From Methanobacteriota archaeon (lineage in GTDB: Archaea; Thermoplasmatota; Poseidoniia; Poseidoniales; Thalassarchaeaceae), in NCBI GenBank assembly GCA_002712645.1, contig PAUH01000014.1, positions 1 to 23,185 of the forward strand: a stretch of DNA of 23,185 nt. The letters are read 5' to 3'. Shown here one piece after another: positions 6,957 to 15,029 of this stretch (position 1 is the stretch's first letter; each line of letters opens with the position of its first letter). Both the position numbers and the translations under genes were made by a program. Below the pieces are notes generated by a model that was not told the DNA's origin, ran no database searches, and was given only the letters and a program-made list of their open reading frames with translations.

Positions 6957-8351
6957 TCAACGCAACTCTCTGAGATTGATTACCCCGCCTATGCGGGCAC
7001 GGACATCAGATAGGATGGACTCTAGCGCAGCCTCTGTCCGACCCTCCGCCCTCATGATTAGGATCGGCTCTGTGTTAGAGGGTCTGCATAGGAACCATCC
7101 ATTCGGATATGTGACTCGCACCCCGTCGACCTCTGAGAATTGCAAGTCTGAAAATGATGAGCGCACTAATTTCATTATCTCATCTCGCCCACCTTCAAAA
7201 TTGATTTTCGACTCTCCCGTTGATGGATACTCCGGAACCGAAGAAAGAAGATCGGAGAATCCAATGCTGCCATCCATCGGGTCAGACAACCTCGCCACGA
7301 GCTCTATGAGTCTCGCACTGTTGTAGAGCGAACAGTCGAATCCGTTCCAACGATCATTGAAGAAAAGATGACCAGACATTTCTCCGGCGAATCTTATCGA
7401 TGGAGAGGAGGCCAATTCTCTTTTCATGAAAGAATGACCCGTTCTAACCATCCGACCAATCCCCCCACTTGATGCTATGGCCTCATCAACGCCCATACTA
7501 CATTTCACATCATATAGGATAGTGCGACTCTCTTCCGAATCTTTACCCAGATCTTCATTGAGCAAGATATCCTTAGCAAAAAGTCCAATCAAACGATCCG
7601 GGTGAATGAATCTTCCATTTTCATCGACTACACCAATCCTATCGCCATCTCCGTCCACACCGATTCCAAATTCAGCCCCTGAAGATACTACTGTAGATGA
7701 CAACTCCCTCATGTTAGCAGGACGGGTCGGATCAGCCGGGTGAGCGGGAAAATCAGCATTCCATTCGCAGTTAATCGCTACAGTTTCTACACCCAATTTC
7801 TCGAATAGATCAACAATATACGGCCCGGGAACAGCATTGGCCGCATCAACTGAAACCACTATTCTTCGGTCTATTGGCCCTATATCCTTCACTATCTCTT
7901 CGATAACGGAATTAACATAGCCAGTCCCATCAACCAAGGTGCCATCAAGGACTCTTTCCTCTTCCGATATCGAATCGAAAACGGATTTTAGGTCTTGCAG
8001 ATCCCTCCCTGCCATGGGCAAACCAGAATGAACGATCTTGAACCCATTGTATTCAGGAGGGTTGTGACTTGCTGTAGTCGCTATAGCCACGTCTATCTCC
8101 ATATCTACAGTCGAGCGATAAACAACTCCTGTAGGCACTATTCCAAGATTTACAACATCACAACCAGATGATCTGATCCCCTCCATCATTGCCTCATGTA
8201 ATGCCTCTCCAGATGTCCGAATATCGCGCCCTACAGCTATCGATGAAGCCCCTGTAAAGTCCACGATAGACCGCCCTAGCCTTCTAGAAAAAGAGACATC
8301 AATTTCAGACCCTGCTATGCCACGTATATCGTACGCCTTGAACACGCTCAC
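6957..8351 (-). CDS. Phosphomannomutase/phosphoglucomutase (alpha-D-phosphohexomutase family)
   Basis: This enzyme moves phosphate between C1 and C6 of a hexose or hexosamine. All four family loops are intact in the 464-aa sequence: the phosphoserine loop TTASHNPP with S95, the metal loop DGDGDR at 233-238, the sugar-specificity loop GEMSGH at 323-328, and the phosphate-binding loop RPSNTEP at 423-429. The GEMSGH form is typical of bifunctional phosphomannomutase/phosphoglucomutase enzymes, so mannose or glucose phosphate is more likely than glucosamine phosphate, but this cannot be settled here. The first start is a GTG at 8351; a second GTG at 8345 would give MFKAYDIRG, a common start in the family. 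It is the last gene of a six-gene minus-strand run, 39 nt after the MFS gene. Confidence 0.9.
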   Translation of the reverse strand: MSVFKAYDIRGIAGSEIDVSFSRRLGRSIVDFTGASSIAVGRDIRTSGEALHEAMMEGIRSSGCDVVNLGIVPTGVVYRSTVDMEIDVAIATTASHNPPEYNGFKIVHSGLPMAGRDLQDLKSVFDSISEEERVLDGTLVDGTGYVNSVIEEIVKDIGPIDRRIVVSVDAANAVPGPYIVDLFEKLGVETVAINCEWNADFPAHPADPTRPANMRELSSTVVSSGAEFGIGVDGDGDRIGVVDENGRFIHPDRLIGLFAKDILLNEDLGKDSEESRTILYDVKCSMGVDEAIASSGGIGRMVRTGHSFMKRELASSPSIRFAGEMSGHLFFNDRWNGFDCSLYNSARLIELVARLSDPMDGSIGFSDLLSSVPEYPSTGESKINFEGGRDEIMKLVRSSFSDLQFSEVDGVRVTYPNGWFLCRPSNTEPILIMRAEGRTEAALESILSDVRARIGGVINLRELR

Positions 8352-8390
8352 AGCCCAGACCAGATGCGCGTACTCCTAAGCGTTGCCAAT

Positions 8391-9647
8391 TTAGGCTACA
8401 GTCGGGACAAGCCGCGACTCTTCTCGCACGGGAAGATGGATCAACGATGAGAAAACGCCTACTGCTATACCTATCCACCAAACAATCGTATAACTGCCAT
8501 ATACATCGTAAAGAACCCCTCCGAGATAGACACCAACGAAACTACCCATCTGATGGGAAAAGAATACTATCCCATACAATGTTGCCATATATCTGAGCCC
8601 GTATATGTGTGCCACTAATCCGCTTGTTAGTGGAACTGTTGCAAGCCAGAGAAAGCCCATTGCGAATGAGAATATCAGCACGGTGTTGGCGGTTATTGGA
8701 GTTAAAATAAACCAAGCCGCCGCAATCGATCGGCCTGCGTAAATCCCCGATAAAAGCCACTTCTTGCCGAATCTCTTGCCGGCCCATCCTGCCATCAGGG
8801 TTCCAACTATGTTGGCCGCCCCAATTACCGAAATTGCAAACCCGCCCAATGCAGCGGTTGTCTCTATCCCTAAATCGCCGCACCAGCCAATTGGCTCCAC
8901 AGGAGCACTCATTTCTGTGATCAGGGCTGGAAAATGTGCTGTGATAAAGGCAAGTTGATACCCGCAAGAAAAGAAGCCTACGAAGATCATCATGTATGAT
9001 GGATCTTTCATGGCTATGCGAAGTATTTCTCCAAGACTTTCCTCGATCTCTTCCTTTGCCGCATGACCTGGAGATTTCATGAATGGCAGGAGCAGGAGTA
9101 CAGCAAGAATCGAAGCAGCGAATATGATGAATATCGACTGCCATGGCATGCTTTCCAGAAGCAAGACTGCCACCATGGGGCCTACTATCTGTCCAGCAGA
9201 CCCCGCTGCGGTTGCTATTGCAAGGCTCATTGCCCGATGCTCCGGCGCGCTTGCTCGCCCCACTACTGCTAGAATGACTCCAAAACCAGTGCCTGCAATC
9301 CCGAAGCCGACGAGAACCTCGTAGAGTTGAATCGAGAGAGCCGTATCTGCTCCTGTTGTGAGGACGAGGCCCAGGGCATACAATATCGATCCTAAGACAA
9401 TCGCCCGTCTATCCCCCATTTTTTCAGCGAAGGCGCCGAAGAAAGGCGCCCCGAAGCCCCATGCCAGATTCTGAATTGCTATCGCCAGGCTAAACTCCGC
9501 TCTTGCCCATCCATATTCTTCTTGAATGGGAATCTGAAAAACACCGAACGATGCACGTATCGCAAAACCAACGAGTACTATGATGCAGCCAACTGCCAAG
9601 ACAGGCGTGAACAGACGAACCTTGCCCTGATCAGCATTCGCGATCAT
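8391..9647 (-). CDS. MFS transporter, 12 membrane helices, possibly organic-acid type
   Basis: The 418-aa product is a major facilitator superfamily secondary transporter. Hydrophobic helices fill the sequence from about residue 12 to 405 in two halves separated by a soluble, acidic loop near residue 200 (KEEIEESLG). The loop between helices 2 and 3 carries a motif-A-like GAFAEKMGDRRAIVLG. The GIAGTGFGVILAVVGRA and AAGSAGQIVGP stretches resemble the oxalate/formate-monocarboxylate branch, so an organic-acid substrate is a guess. Its ATG overlaps the ridA stop in an ATGA, so the two are translated together. That link hints at traffic of a 2-oxo acid or an amino-acid breakdown product, which is inference. 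The phosphomutase gene follows. Confidence 0.85.
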   Translation of the reverse strand: MIANADQGKVRLFTPVLAVGCIIVLVGFAIRASFGVFQIPIQEEYGWARAEFSLAIAIQNLAWGFGAPFFGAFAEKMGDRRAIVLGSILYALGLVLTTGADTALSIQLYEVLVGFGIAGTGFGVILAVVGRASAPEHRAMSLAIATAAGSAGQIVGPMVAVLLLESMPWQSIFIIFAASILAVLLLLPFMKSPGHAAKEEIEESLGEILRIAMKDPSYMMIFVGFFSCGYQLAFITAHFPALITEMSAPVEPIGWCGDLGIETTAALGGFAISVIGAANIVGTLMAGWAGKRFGKKWLLSGIYAGRSIAAAWFILTPITANTVLIFSFAMGFLWLATVPLTSGLVAHIYGLRYMATLYGIVFFSHQMGSFVGVYLGGVLYDVYGSYTIVWWIGIAVGVFSSLIHLPVREESRLVPTVA

Positions 9648-10021
9648 TTGTCCCCACTTCCAAGAAAGGCCTCAGCGACGATTTCCACTTTGGCCCCTCC
9701 TGGCAGTTCCTTCACAGCGTATGCCGCTCTTGCTGGAAGTACGGTTCCTGCTAGCCACGAACCATAGATATCGTTGAATTCGGAAAAGTCAGACATATCA
9801 AGAAGCAGGACGGTGACTCTCACCAAATCTGATTTTGAAGACCCCGCTTCGGATAGGAGATTGTCTATCTTTTGAAGAGCAGTGACTGTTTGCTCCGTGA
9901 GAGAATCCCCGCCATCAGTTCCAATCTGGCCCGCTACCCAAATGTGATTTCCAACAGTTATGCATGGGCTGTAGGGCGCCAATCGAAGCCCTCCGAGGTC
10001 GACCGCGCGTTTCTCGTACAT
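9644..10021 (-). CDS. RidA family enamine/imine deaminase
   Basis: RidA proteins form trimers that hydrolyse reactive enamines and imines, released by pyridoxal-phosphate enzymes or amino-acid oxidases, to 2-oxo acids and ammonia. The 125-aa length is standard. Family hallmarks are visible: WVAGQIGTD near residue 28, EQTVTALQKIDNLLSEAGSS at 43-62, VRVTVLLLDMSDF at 67-79, PARAAYAV at 96-103 with the conserved substrate-binding R98, and LPGGAKVEIVAEA at the end with an acidic residue at 113. The active site therefore looks intact. The start at 10021 is 21 nt after the Nudix stop, and the stop overlaps the MFS start by ATGA. Confidence 0.9.
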   Translation of the reverse strand: MYEKRAVDLGGLRLAPYSPCITVGNHIWVAGQIGTDGGDSLTEQTVTALQKIDNLLSEAGSSKSDLVRVTVLLLDMSDFSEFNDIYGSWLAGTVLPARAAYAVKELPGGAKVEIVAEAFLGSGDK

Positions 10022-10042
10022 ACCCTCGCCTGTTGCATTCAG

Positions 10043-10501
10043 TCATTCAGCATTACTAATCATGCCAATCACTTGTATGTGGTCCCCTGCGACATTTTCG
10101 GCATCCATCATTCCAAGAGGCACCCAGTCTGCATTAACCGCATCATCACCTGCTGAAGGCTTGGAGTCTCCGTCCACATCAACCCTGTAGAATAGGCCCA
10201 CACAATGCTTCCTTGGATCCCTTCCGGGTGAACCCAGCACACTTAGAAGAGTCGGATTTCGACCATATACCCCCGTCTCTTCTCTCAATTCTCGTAGAAC
10301 CGCATCAAGTGGGTCCTCACCCACATCAACGAAGCCTCCTGGGAAGGCCCACTTCCCCTTCCATTCTGGCGGATTCGCCCCTCTCTGTATCATGAGGGCC
10401 TCAATCGCCCCATCACGCACCCTGGTTGCGACTGCATCAACCGTCACCGACGGTGAGCTGTAGCCATCAGCACCGCAGACATCACATCCCTTACGAGCCA
10501 T
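10043..10501 (-). CDS. Nudix hydrolase, ADP-ribose pyrophosphatase-like
   Basis: Nudix enzymes cleave nucleoside diphosphates linked to another group. A perfect Nudix box is present: G-x5-E-x7-RE-x2-E-E-x-G reads from GFVDVGED through RELREETGV. The sequence after it, [18 protein letters not shown], resembles the RDPR region of ADP-ribose pyrophosphatases, making a sugar-nucleotide substrate likely. The N-terminus has a CDVCG pair that could be half of a metal site or redox pair. From the ATG at 10501 the protein is 152 aa and overlaps the end of the cis-prenyltransferase gene by 11 nt; an ATG at 10522 would add seven residues and a longer overlap. It is the third gene of the minus-strand run. 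Confidence 0.88.
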   Translation of the reverse strand: MARKGCDVCGADGYSSPSVTVDAVATRVRDGAIEALMIQRGANPPEWKGKWAFPGGFVDVGEDPLDAVLRELREETGVYGRNPTLLSVLGSPGRDPRKHCVGLFYRVDVDGDSKPSAGDDAVNADWVPLGMMDAENVAGDHIQVIGMISNAE

Positions 10502-11381
10502 ATCTGCGTCCTCTAGAAACATAATCTTCGATTGCCCAGTACAGGTCCTGTCTCGAGAAAGATGGCCAATGAATATCTGTGAAATACAATTCTGAATATG
10601 CTATCTGCCAGAGAAGGAAATTCGATATGCGCTCCTCTCCGCTAGTCCTGATCACAAGATCTGGGTCTGGCAACTCAGAAGTATACAGCCTCGATGATAT
10701 AGCATTCGCATCTATCGAATCAATCTCAAGATCCCCCTCAGCATGATCCCTCGCTAATGATCTGACAGCATCGATTATCTCTTCTCTCCCGCCGTATGCT
10801 AGACATACGGTGAATGTGAAATTCTTGTACTCACGAGTAACCTCCTCAGCTTTGGATATTGCATTTCTAACTCGCTCTGGAAGCAAATCGAGACGCCCCA
10901 CGGCATTGACGCGAACCCCATTCTCATGGATAAGCGGATCAACTGAAATCTCATTCAGGCCTTGGACGTATAGATCGAATAAGATTTCAATTTCTTCTTG
11001 GGTCCTGTTGGTGAGATTTTCACTAGACAAGGCATAGACTGTAAGATAAGGTATATCCAGATCCAAGACCCACTTCATCACCTCTTTCAGTCGTTCTTTT
11101 CCAGCCGAGTGTCCTTGTCCAGATCCCATAGAACGAGTCCACGCAAACCTTCTATTTCCATCCATTATGATTGAGATATGCTGGGGGAGCTCAGAAGAAT
11201 CAAGACCACGGAGCCTAGAACGCGCTCTCACGCCCCTGACACGTTCAATTCTGCTGACAAGGCTCCATGCGAGACGAGAATTGACAACCCATTTCCCCAG
11301 GGCTCTGAAAATTCTGAATCTAAGTAGCCACTTTGCAGATCCGTCTACTGATCGACCGAGCCACCCTCTACGATTTGCCAT
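10491..11381 (-). CDS. uppS: cis-Prenyltransferase (polyprenyl diphosphate synthase, UppS family)
   Basis: This enzyme adds isopentenyl units in cis to an allylic diphosphate to make the long polyprenyl diphosphate that, after dephosphorylation, becomes the lipid carrier for glycan assembly. The 296-aa sequence has the family signature [11 protein letters not shown] with catalytic D74, the HSAGKERL segment that follows it, YALSSENL at 116-123, and the C-terminal [15 protein letters not shown] at 245-259 that binds isopentenyl diphosphate and magnesium. The first 65 residues are an extra basic and hydrophobic extension that may bind the membrane; bacterial enzymes are usually shorter (about 250 aa). 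The start has GAGGGG 5-6 nt upstream. It lies 9 nt after the HAD phosphatase gene. Confidence 0.93.
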   Translation of the reverse strand: MANRRGWLGRSVDGSAKWLLRFRIFRALGKWVVNSRLAWSLVSRIERVRGVRARSRLRGLDSSELPQHISIIMDGNRRFAWTRSMGSGQGHSAGKERLKEVMKWVLDLDIPYLTVYALSSENLTNRTQEEIEILFDLYVQGLNEISVDPLIHENGVRVNAVGRLDLLPERVRNAISKAEEVTREYKNFTFTVCLAYGGREEIIDAVRSLARDHAEGDLEIDSIDANAISSRLYTSELPDPDLVIRTSGEERISNFLLWQIAYSELYFTDIHWPSFSRQDLYWAIEDYVSRGRRYGS

Positions 11382-11390
11382 GAATGCCCC

Positions 11391-11915
11391 TCACGTGAAG
11401 ATGATGTCTGCAGAATCGCCAACCAAGTCTATCAGCCCCTTCTCCGGATTAACGACTATCACTTCCCCTGCAGCTTCCCAAACCGGGATATCGATGTGAC
11501 TGTTCCCAGCATACCCGAACTGACCCTTTCCGAATCTCGCTGTAAGAGCCTCTGCTTTATTGGCCCCTCTGAGATTTATATCGCCATCCGAGGCCATCAC
11601 GTCATTGAATATTCCAAGATGTGCAGCAATGGACTCTGCAATTAGCCGATCAGACGCTGTCACGAGATACAGCTCTCTACCACGTGCGTATTCGCCCGTT
11701 ACCCATTCCATGAATGAAGGGTGAAATTCCAACTCTGCGGGATCAAACTTCAGCAATCTTCCCAGACGCTGTTTCCAAACCGCTCTTTGCCCTGTTATCT
11801 CAAGCCAAATAAATCTGAAAATCCTCCATGGCCTCGGCAGCAAAACCCTGCGAATAGACACCCAACTCATGTCCGTGAGAATGAGGGTCCCATCCAAGTC
11901 GACGGCCAAGGGCAT
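11391..11915 (-). CDS. HAD superfamily phosphatase like the domain fused to UbiA prenyltransferases
   Basis: The 174-aa product from the ATG at 11915 starts directly with the HAD nucleophile motif VDLDGT (D6, D8). Motif II is VTAS at about 85-88, motif III is K120 in NKAEA, and motif IV is GNSHIDIPVW with D142, so the catalytic set looks complete. The helical cap and the RAVWKQRL segment resemble the HAD domain that precedes UbiA-type membrane prenyltransferases in many bacteria, but here no UbiA part follows. A TTG start at 11966 would add 17 residues and has no ribosome-binding site. It is the first gene of the six-gene run, directly before the cis-prenyltransferase gene, so dephosphorylation of a polyprenyl or sugar phosphate is a reasonable guess, not shown. 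Confidence 0.8.
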   Translation of the reverse strand: MPLAVDLDGTLILTDMSWVSIRRVLLPRPWRIFRFIWLEITGQRAVWKQRLGRLLKFDPAELEFHPSFMEWVTGEYARGRELYLVTASDRLIAESIAAHLGIFNDVMASDGDINLRGANKAEALTARFGKGQFGYAGNSHIDIPVWEAAGEVIVVNPEKGLIDLVGDSADIIFT

Positions 11916-12011
11916 TTCCGAATGTTGACCGGTCACGATATCATCTGGCCGAGCCTCTGGGTTCAATGTTCTGACCGTTCGTCTGATACGCGCATACCCA
12001 ATCCTACTGTC

Positions 12012-13232
12012 ATGGAGTCCGGTGATGCCCTCGCAGAGCCCGATTCTAAGACGCCCATTACAATGGTCGAAATACTGGGCTCAAGAATACACAAAATACT
12101 CTTCGAAAATGCTCCTACGTCAATCGAAGAGTGGGTTAAATGTACTCAATTTTTTGAGGCCTGGGGAGACGTTCCGGCGGAACTGATTTCACTGGATAGC
12201 CGCGGAAAGAAGATCATGATTGAAAGTAGAAGCGGATCGTATCGGGCCGAGTTTTCTCAGTGGCCAGTTTCCGGCATGCGGGCTAGAATGAGATCGGGAA
12301 ACAATCGGGTTGAATGGCCAGTGGGGGGGCTATCTATCGAGGGACTTGACATTATCCTCTTTTGGAAGGATGAATCCAATTCACCTGATGCAGAGGAGGT
12401 TATGTTACAGCATATCGCGTCTCGAGATATGGATTCAGCAACTCAACTCTTGGAAAGGTGCGGCAGAGCATTGGCTTCTGCCCAAGAGGACCTATCCTCC
12501 CAATGGACAGGCCCATCTGATTCTCGTGCCTGGAATTCATCAATTACGAAGCTGGAAGAGGCCACCAAGAGTAGAACATTGTGGAGAGCCCCATTCAAAC
12601 CGGGAATGCCTGCTATGCTTTCTCTGGGTAAGGTGTCTCTAGATTGCTTTTCGGAGTCACATGATGGGGTTATGCGACTGCGCCCACCCATGAGTGGGGC
12701 GTCAGATGCCGCATCAAGATCAAGGGGCATCGAATGGCCAGCCTTGAGAGATTTAGCAGCTCTACTGTACAATATCGGCGAAATAACACATGGCAATGTC
12801 GAGACTGAAGACTTCGAAAAACTAAGACTCGCTGCGATAAGGGGGTGGTCTGGTCACCCAGGTCGCCGAAGAACCGGGGGCGTGAAGCCCCAAAGGGCCA
12901 TACAGATCATCGGAGGAGGATTGTCGATATGGGAATATGAACAGGCCCTTACTTCAAAATTCGATACTTCCGAGAACTCATCCCCAACATCACCAAGAAC
13001 GGATTATATCCTGAGAAACGTCGCCTCTATCCAGAGAAAATTATTCACCATAAGAATATTCTCTGCCGCTTCTCTTGTAGGGGCTTCCTCTGCATTTTTG
13101 GGCATCATAGCATCTATGTTGGAGCCGACTCAGATATCCTTTACAGTAGCCGCAGCAGGAGTCTCTGTTTACATTGTGATGAATGGCCTATATCGGTATA
13201 CGGCTCCAAAGCCAGAGTCGATATTTACGTAA
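12012..13232 (+). CDS. Unrecognised protein with two C-terminal membrane helices, possible degenerate kinase
   Basis: From the ATG at 12012 (another is at 12063) this is a 406-aa protein. Residues 1-330 are soluble. The middle has a pattern reminiscent of aminoglycoside-phosphotransferase-like kinases: an LLERCGRALASAQ helix, then a TLWR segment, then LSLGKVSLDCF in the place where active enzymes have an HGD-x-x-x-x-N loop, then RGIEWPALRDLAALLYNI, which resembles the kinase's later helix. If that reading is right, the catalytic His, Asp and Asn are all missing. The last 70 residues hold two hydrophobic helices (about 348-372 and 376-396), so it is anchored in the membrane with the soluble part probably inside. 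The frame is also open upstream to 11721, but that part lies antisense to the HAD gene and has low-quality composition. Its stop overlaps the gpmA stop by 8 nt, convergent. Confidence 0.7.
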   Translation: MESGDALAEPDSKTPITMVEILGSRIHKILFENAPTSIEEWVKCTQFFEAWGDVPAELISLDSRGKKIMIESRSGSYRAEFSQWPVSGMRARMRSGNNRVEWPVGGLSIEGLDIILFWKDESNSPDAEEVMLQHIASRDMDSATQLLERCGRALASAQEDLSSQWTGPSDSRAWNSSITKLEEATKSRTLWRAPFKPGMPAMLSLGKVSLDCFSESHDGVMRLRPPMSGASDAASRSRGIEWPALRDLAALLYNIGEITHGNVETEDFEKLRLAAIRGWSGHPGRRRTGGVKPQRAIQIIGGGLSIWEYEQALTSKFDTSENSSPTSPRTDYILRNVASIQRKLFTIRIFSAASLVGASSAFLGIIASMLEPTQISFTVAAAGVSVYIVMNGLYRYTAPKPESIFT

Positions 13233-13827
13233 TCTGTACCGCTTTCCATACGCCTGATTCGTAACTGTAGGCCATGGGCACACCAGTCGGAATCTCTCTC
13301 TTCACTATCTCGTCAGGACCAAGGCCTTCTATCTCCATCACAATAGAGCGAAGTGAGTTTCCATGTGCAGCGACGAGAACAGTCCTGCCGGATTCAAGAT
13401 TTGGAACAATCTGTTCAAACAGACAGGGCAATGTCCGCTCTGATGTCATTCGAAGGCTTTCACCACCAGGGGGGACACCTTCGAAACTCCTCCTCCACTT
13501 CTTGACCTGCTCCTCTCCAAACTCTTCCCGACATTCTTGCTTGTTCCTGCCTTGGAGATCGCCATAATTACGTTCGTTTAGCCTAGAGTCATGTATCACT
13601 TCCCCGCTCCATGAATGATTGATGTCCAGTATTATCTCAGCCGTGCGTTGGGCCCTGACAAGCCCACTAGCATAAACAGCATCGAATTCGATCCCACTGA
13701 GTTTTTCTCCAGCACTCTTAGCCTCACCCATCCCTTTCTCTGAAAGCTCGATATCTTCCCATCCTGTGAATCTGTTCTGAGCATTCCAGAGGGATTGACC
13801 ATGACGAATAAGGATCAATAATCCCAT
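13225..13827 (-). CDS. gpmA: 2,3-bisphosphoglycerate-dependent phosphoglycerate mutase
   Basis: This enzyme interconverts 3- and 2-phosphoglycerate through a phosphohistidine. The 200-aa sequence has RHGQSLWN with the catalytic His at residue 9, FTGWEDIELSEKG, LNERNYGDLQG with the acid-base Glu, PPGGESL, AHGNSLRSIV with the second catalytic His, and PTGVPMAY. It is shorter than the 250-aa E. coli enzyme but keeps every active-site block. Many archaea use the unrelated cofactor-independent enzyme; the cofactor-dependent type is known from Thermoplasma, which agrees with a Thermoplasmatota assignment. The start has GAGGTG about 6 nt upstream. It begins 9 nt after the MscS stop, so the two are likely co-transcribed. 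Confidence 0.93.
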   Translation of the reverse strand: MGLLILIRHGQSLWNAQNRFTGWEDIELSEKGMGEAKSAGEKLSGIEFDAVYASGLVRAQRTAEIILDINHSWSGEVIHDSRLNERNYGDLQGRNKQECREEFGEEQVKKWRRSFEGVPPGGESLRMTSERTLPCLFEQIVPNLESGRTVLVAAHGNSLRSIVMEIEGLGPDEIVKREIPTGVPMAYSYESGVWKAVQIT

Positions 13828-13836
13828 TTTGACACC

Positions 13837-14928
13837 TCAAGAACGCCTTAGCCGTGGCTCGTGGAACTCAAGACCGAGAGCGGTTGAGAGCTTCTTAGCC
13901 TCCACAAGAGCGTCCTCACTCATTGCTCTCTGCACGTCAGAAGACTGCTGAGTGTAGAAATTCGCCTGAACCACGATGCTCGAAGACCCCATCGAGAGTA
14001 TCTTCACCCACGATGACTGTTCATTGACCGTCCGCTCATCGGCATTCAGCATTTCTGACATTTTCTCGCAGAAACTCTGCAAGGCTCCTGATTCACTAGA
14101 CACCTCGAATTCAAATGGCATCACCACTCTCCTGAAACGTCGTTGAGAGAAATTCTCTATTGGTGAATTCACAAGGTTGGCATTCGGAACGGTGATGATT
14201 GTATCCAGGCCAGTCCTCAGTACCGTCATACGCATCCCTATGTCAACGACCTCGCCTTCTATCCCCCCCACTTTTATCCAATCTCCGAGATTGAAAGGCC
14301 TGTCTATTATGATCGATAGGGCACCGAACATGTTGGACACTGAGTCCTTAGCCGCTAGAGCCAGTGCGAGACCCGTGATTCCAAGACCTGCAATAATGCC
14401 ATTCAGATCAAAACCAGCGACACCAGCCACGACGAAGGCTCCCAGGACAAATACACCCATCCTGCCTAGTGACTCACCTATGCTTGCCAGAGATTTCTGC
14501 GATGCACTACTGTCGTCATCATGGGATAGCATTTGTCCGATGGAACCAACCAGCCCGTATGCGGCGAATAGGAACACGAGTATGTAGAGAGAAACAGTCG
14601 ATGAGAGAGCCCCATTCACGAAATCCTCGTCCCACACAGGCGCAACTATGCTATCCAGAATCTCAACAAACTCTACGAAGAAAACTAATGCTACAGCCAA
14701 GGAAAGCGCTCGAGACCCCCTAGTCCCCAGCATATCTTCTGCCTTTTCCCGATCAAACATTTTTGCCATGACCCTGGGGAGCACTAACTTTCTGACAAAC
14801 CGCCCAACCAGAAGTGATAGAATTCCAATGATTGCTATGCATGCCAGAGTCCCCGCTGAGAACCCCATGATGTCCGCCTCTAACCCAAAGTCGGAGAATG
14901 GGCCGTCGCCCGGAACTGCTTCACTCAT
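13837..14928 (-). CDS. MscS family mechanosensitive ion channel
   Basis: The product is a small-conductance mechanosensitive channel that opens under membrane tension to release solutes. From the ATG at 14928 it has 363 aa. Hydrophobic helices lie near residues 20-45, 72-95, 112-135 and 160-185, followed by the pore helix GLALALAAKDSVSNMFGAL with the Ala/Gly packing typical of MscS. Next come the conserved IDRPFNLGDWIKVGGIEGEV beta-domain entry and VPNANLVNSPIENFS, then a cytoplasmic alpha/beta domain. Longer starts exist at 15009 (ATG) and 15027 (GTG), but the latter would leave 2 nt to the divergent peptidase gene. The ATG at 14928 has AGGGG 7 nt upstream, so it is preferred. gpmA follows 9 nt downstream. 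Confidence 0.88.
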   Translation of the reverse strand: MSEAVPGDGPFSDFGLEADIMGFSAGTLACIAIIGILSLLVGRFVRKLVLPRVMAKMFDREKAEDMLGTRGSRALSLAVALVFFVEFVEILDSIVAPVWDEDFVNGALSSTVSLYILVFLFAAYGLVGSIGQMLSHDDDSSASQKSLASIGESLGRMGVFVLGAFVVAGVAGFDLNGIIAGLGITGLALALAAKDSVSNMFGALSIIIDRPFNLGDWIKVGGIEGEVVDIGMRMTVLRTGLDTIITVPNANLVNSPIENFSQRRFRRVVMPFEFEVSSESGALQSFCEKMSEMLNADERTVNEQSSWVKILSMGSSSIVVQANFYTQQSSDVQRAMSEDALVEAKKLSTALGLEFHEPRLRRS

Positions 14929-14931
14929 GGA

Positions 14932-14951
14932 GGGTCCCCTAATGGGGGCCC
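14932..14951. repeat. Short perfect-length inverted repeat next to the MscS start
   Basis: GGGTCCCC (14932-14939) and GGGGGCCC (14944-14951) face each other across TAAT. On the plus strand they form eight pairs including one T-G wobble; on the minus strand, which is the mscS transcript, one pair is a C-A mismatch. The repeat contains the AGGGG proposed as the ribosome-binding site for the MscS start at 14928, so it could hide that site. If a longer start is used, it is simply coding sequence. Confidence 0.4.
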
Positions 14952-15029
14952 TGATAAACGCCCCCCAGTACTTCGTTAGGAACCACACTTCTCCGAGGGA
15001 TTGAAGCATATGTCCCTGCACGTACACCT

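Noticed and set aside
8542..9144. 200-aa frame on the same strand as the MFS transporter gene, in another reading frame
   Set aside because: Composition is rich in Cys, His and Arg and matches nothing; the MFS frame shows clear helices and motif A.
11721..12011. Upstream extension of the possible pseudokinase gene
   Set aside because: It is antisense to the conserved HAD gene and has a Pro/Asn/Gln-rich random composition; the ATG at 12012 is a better start.
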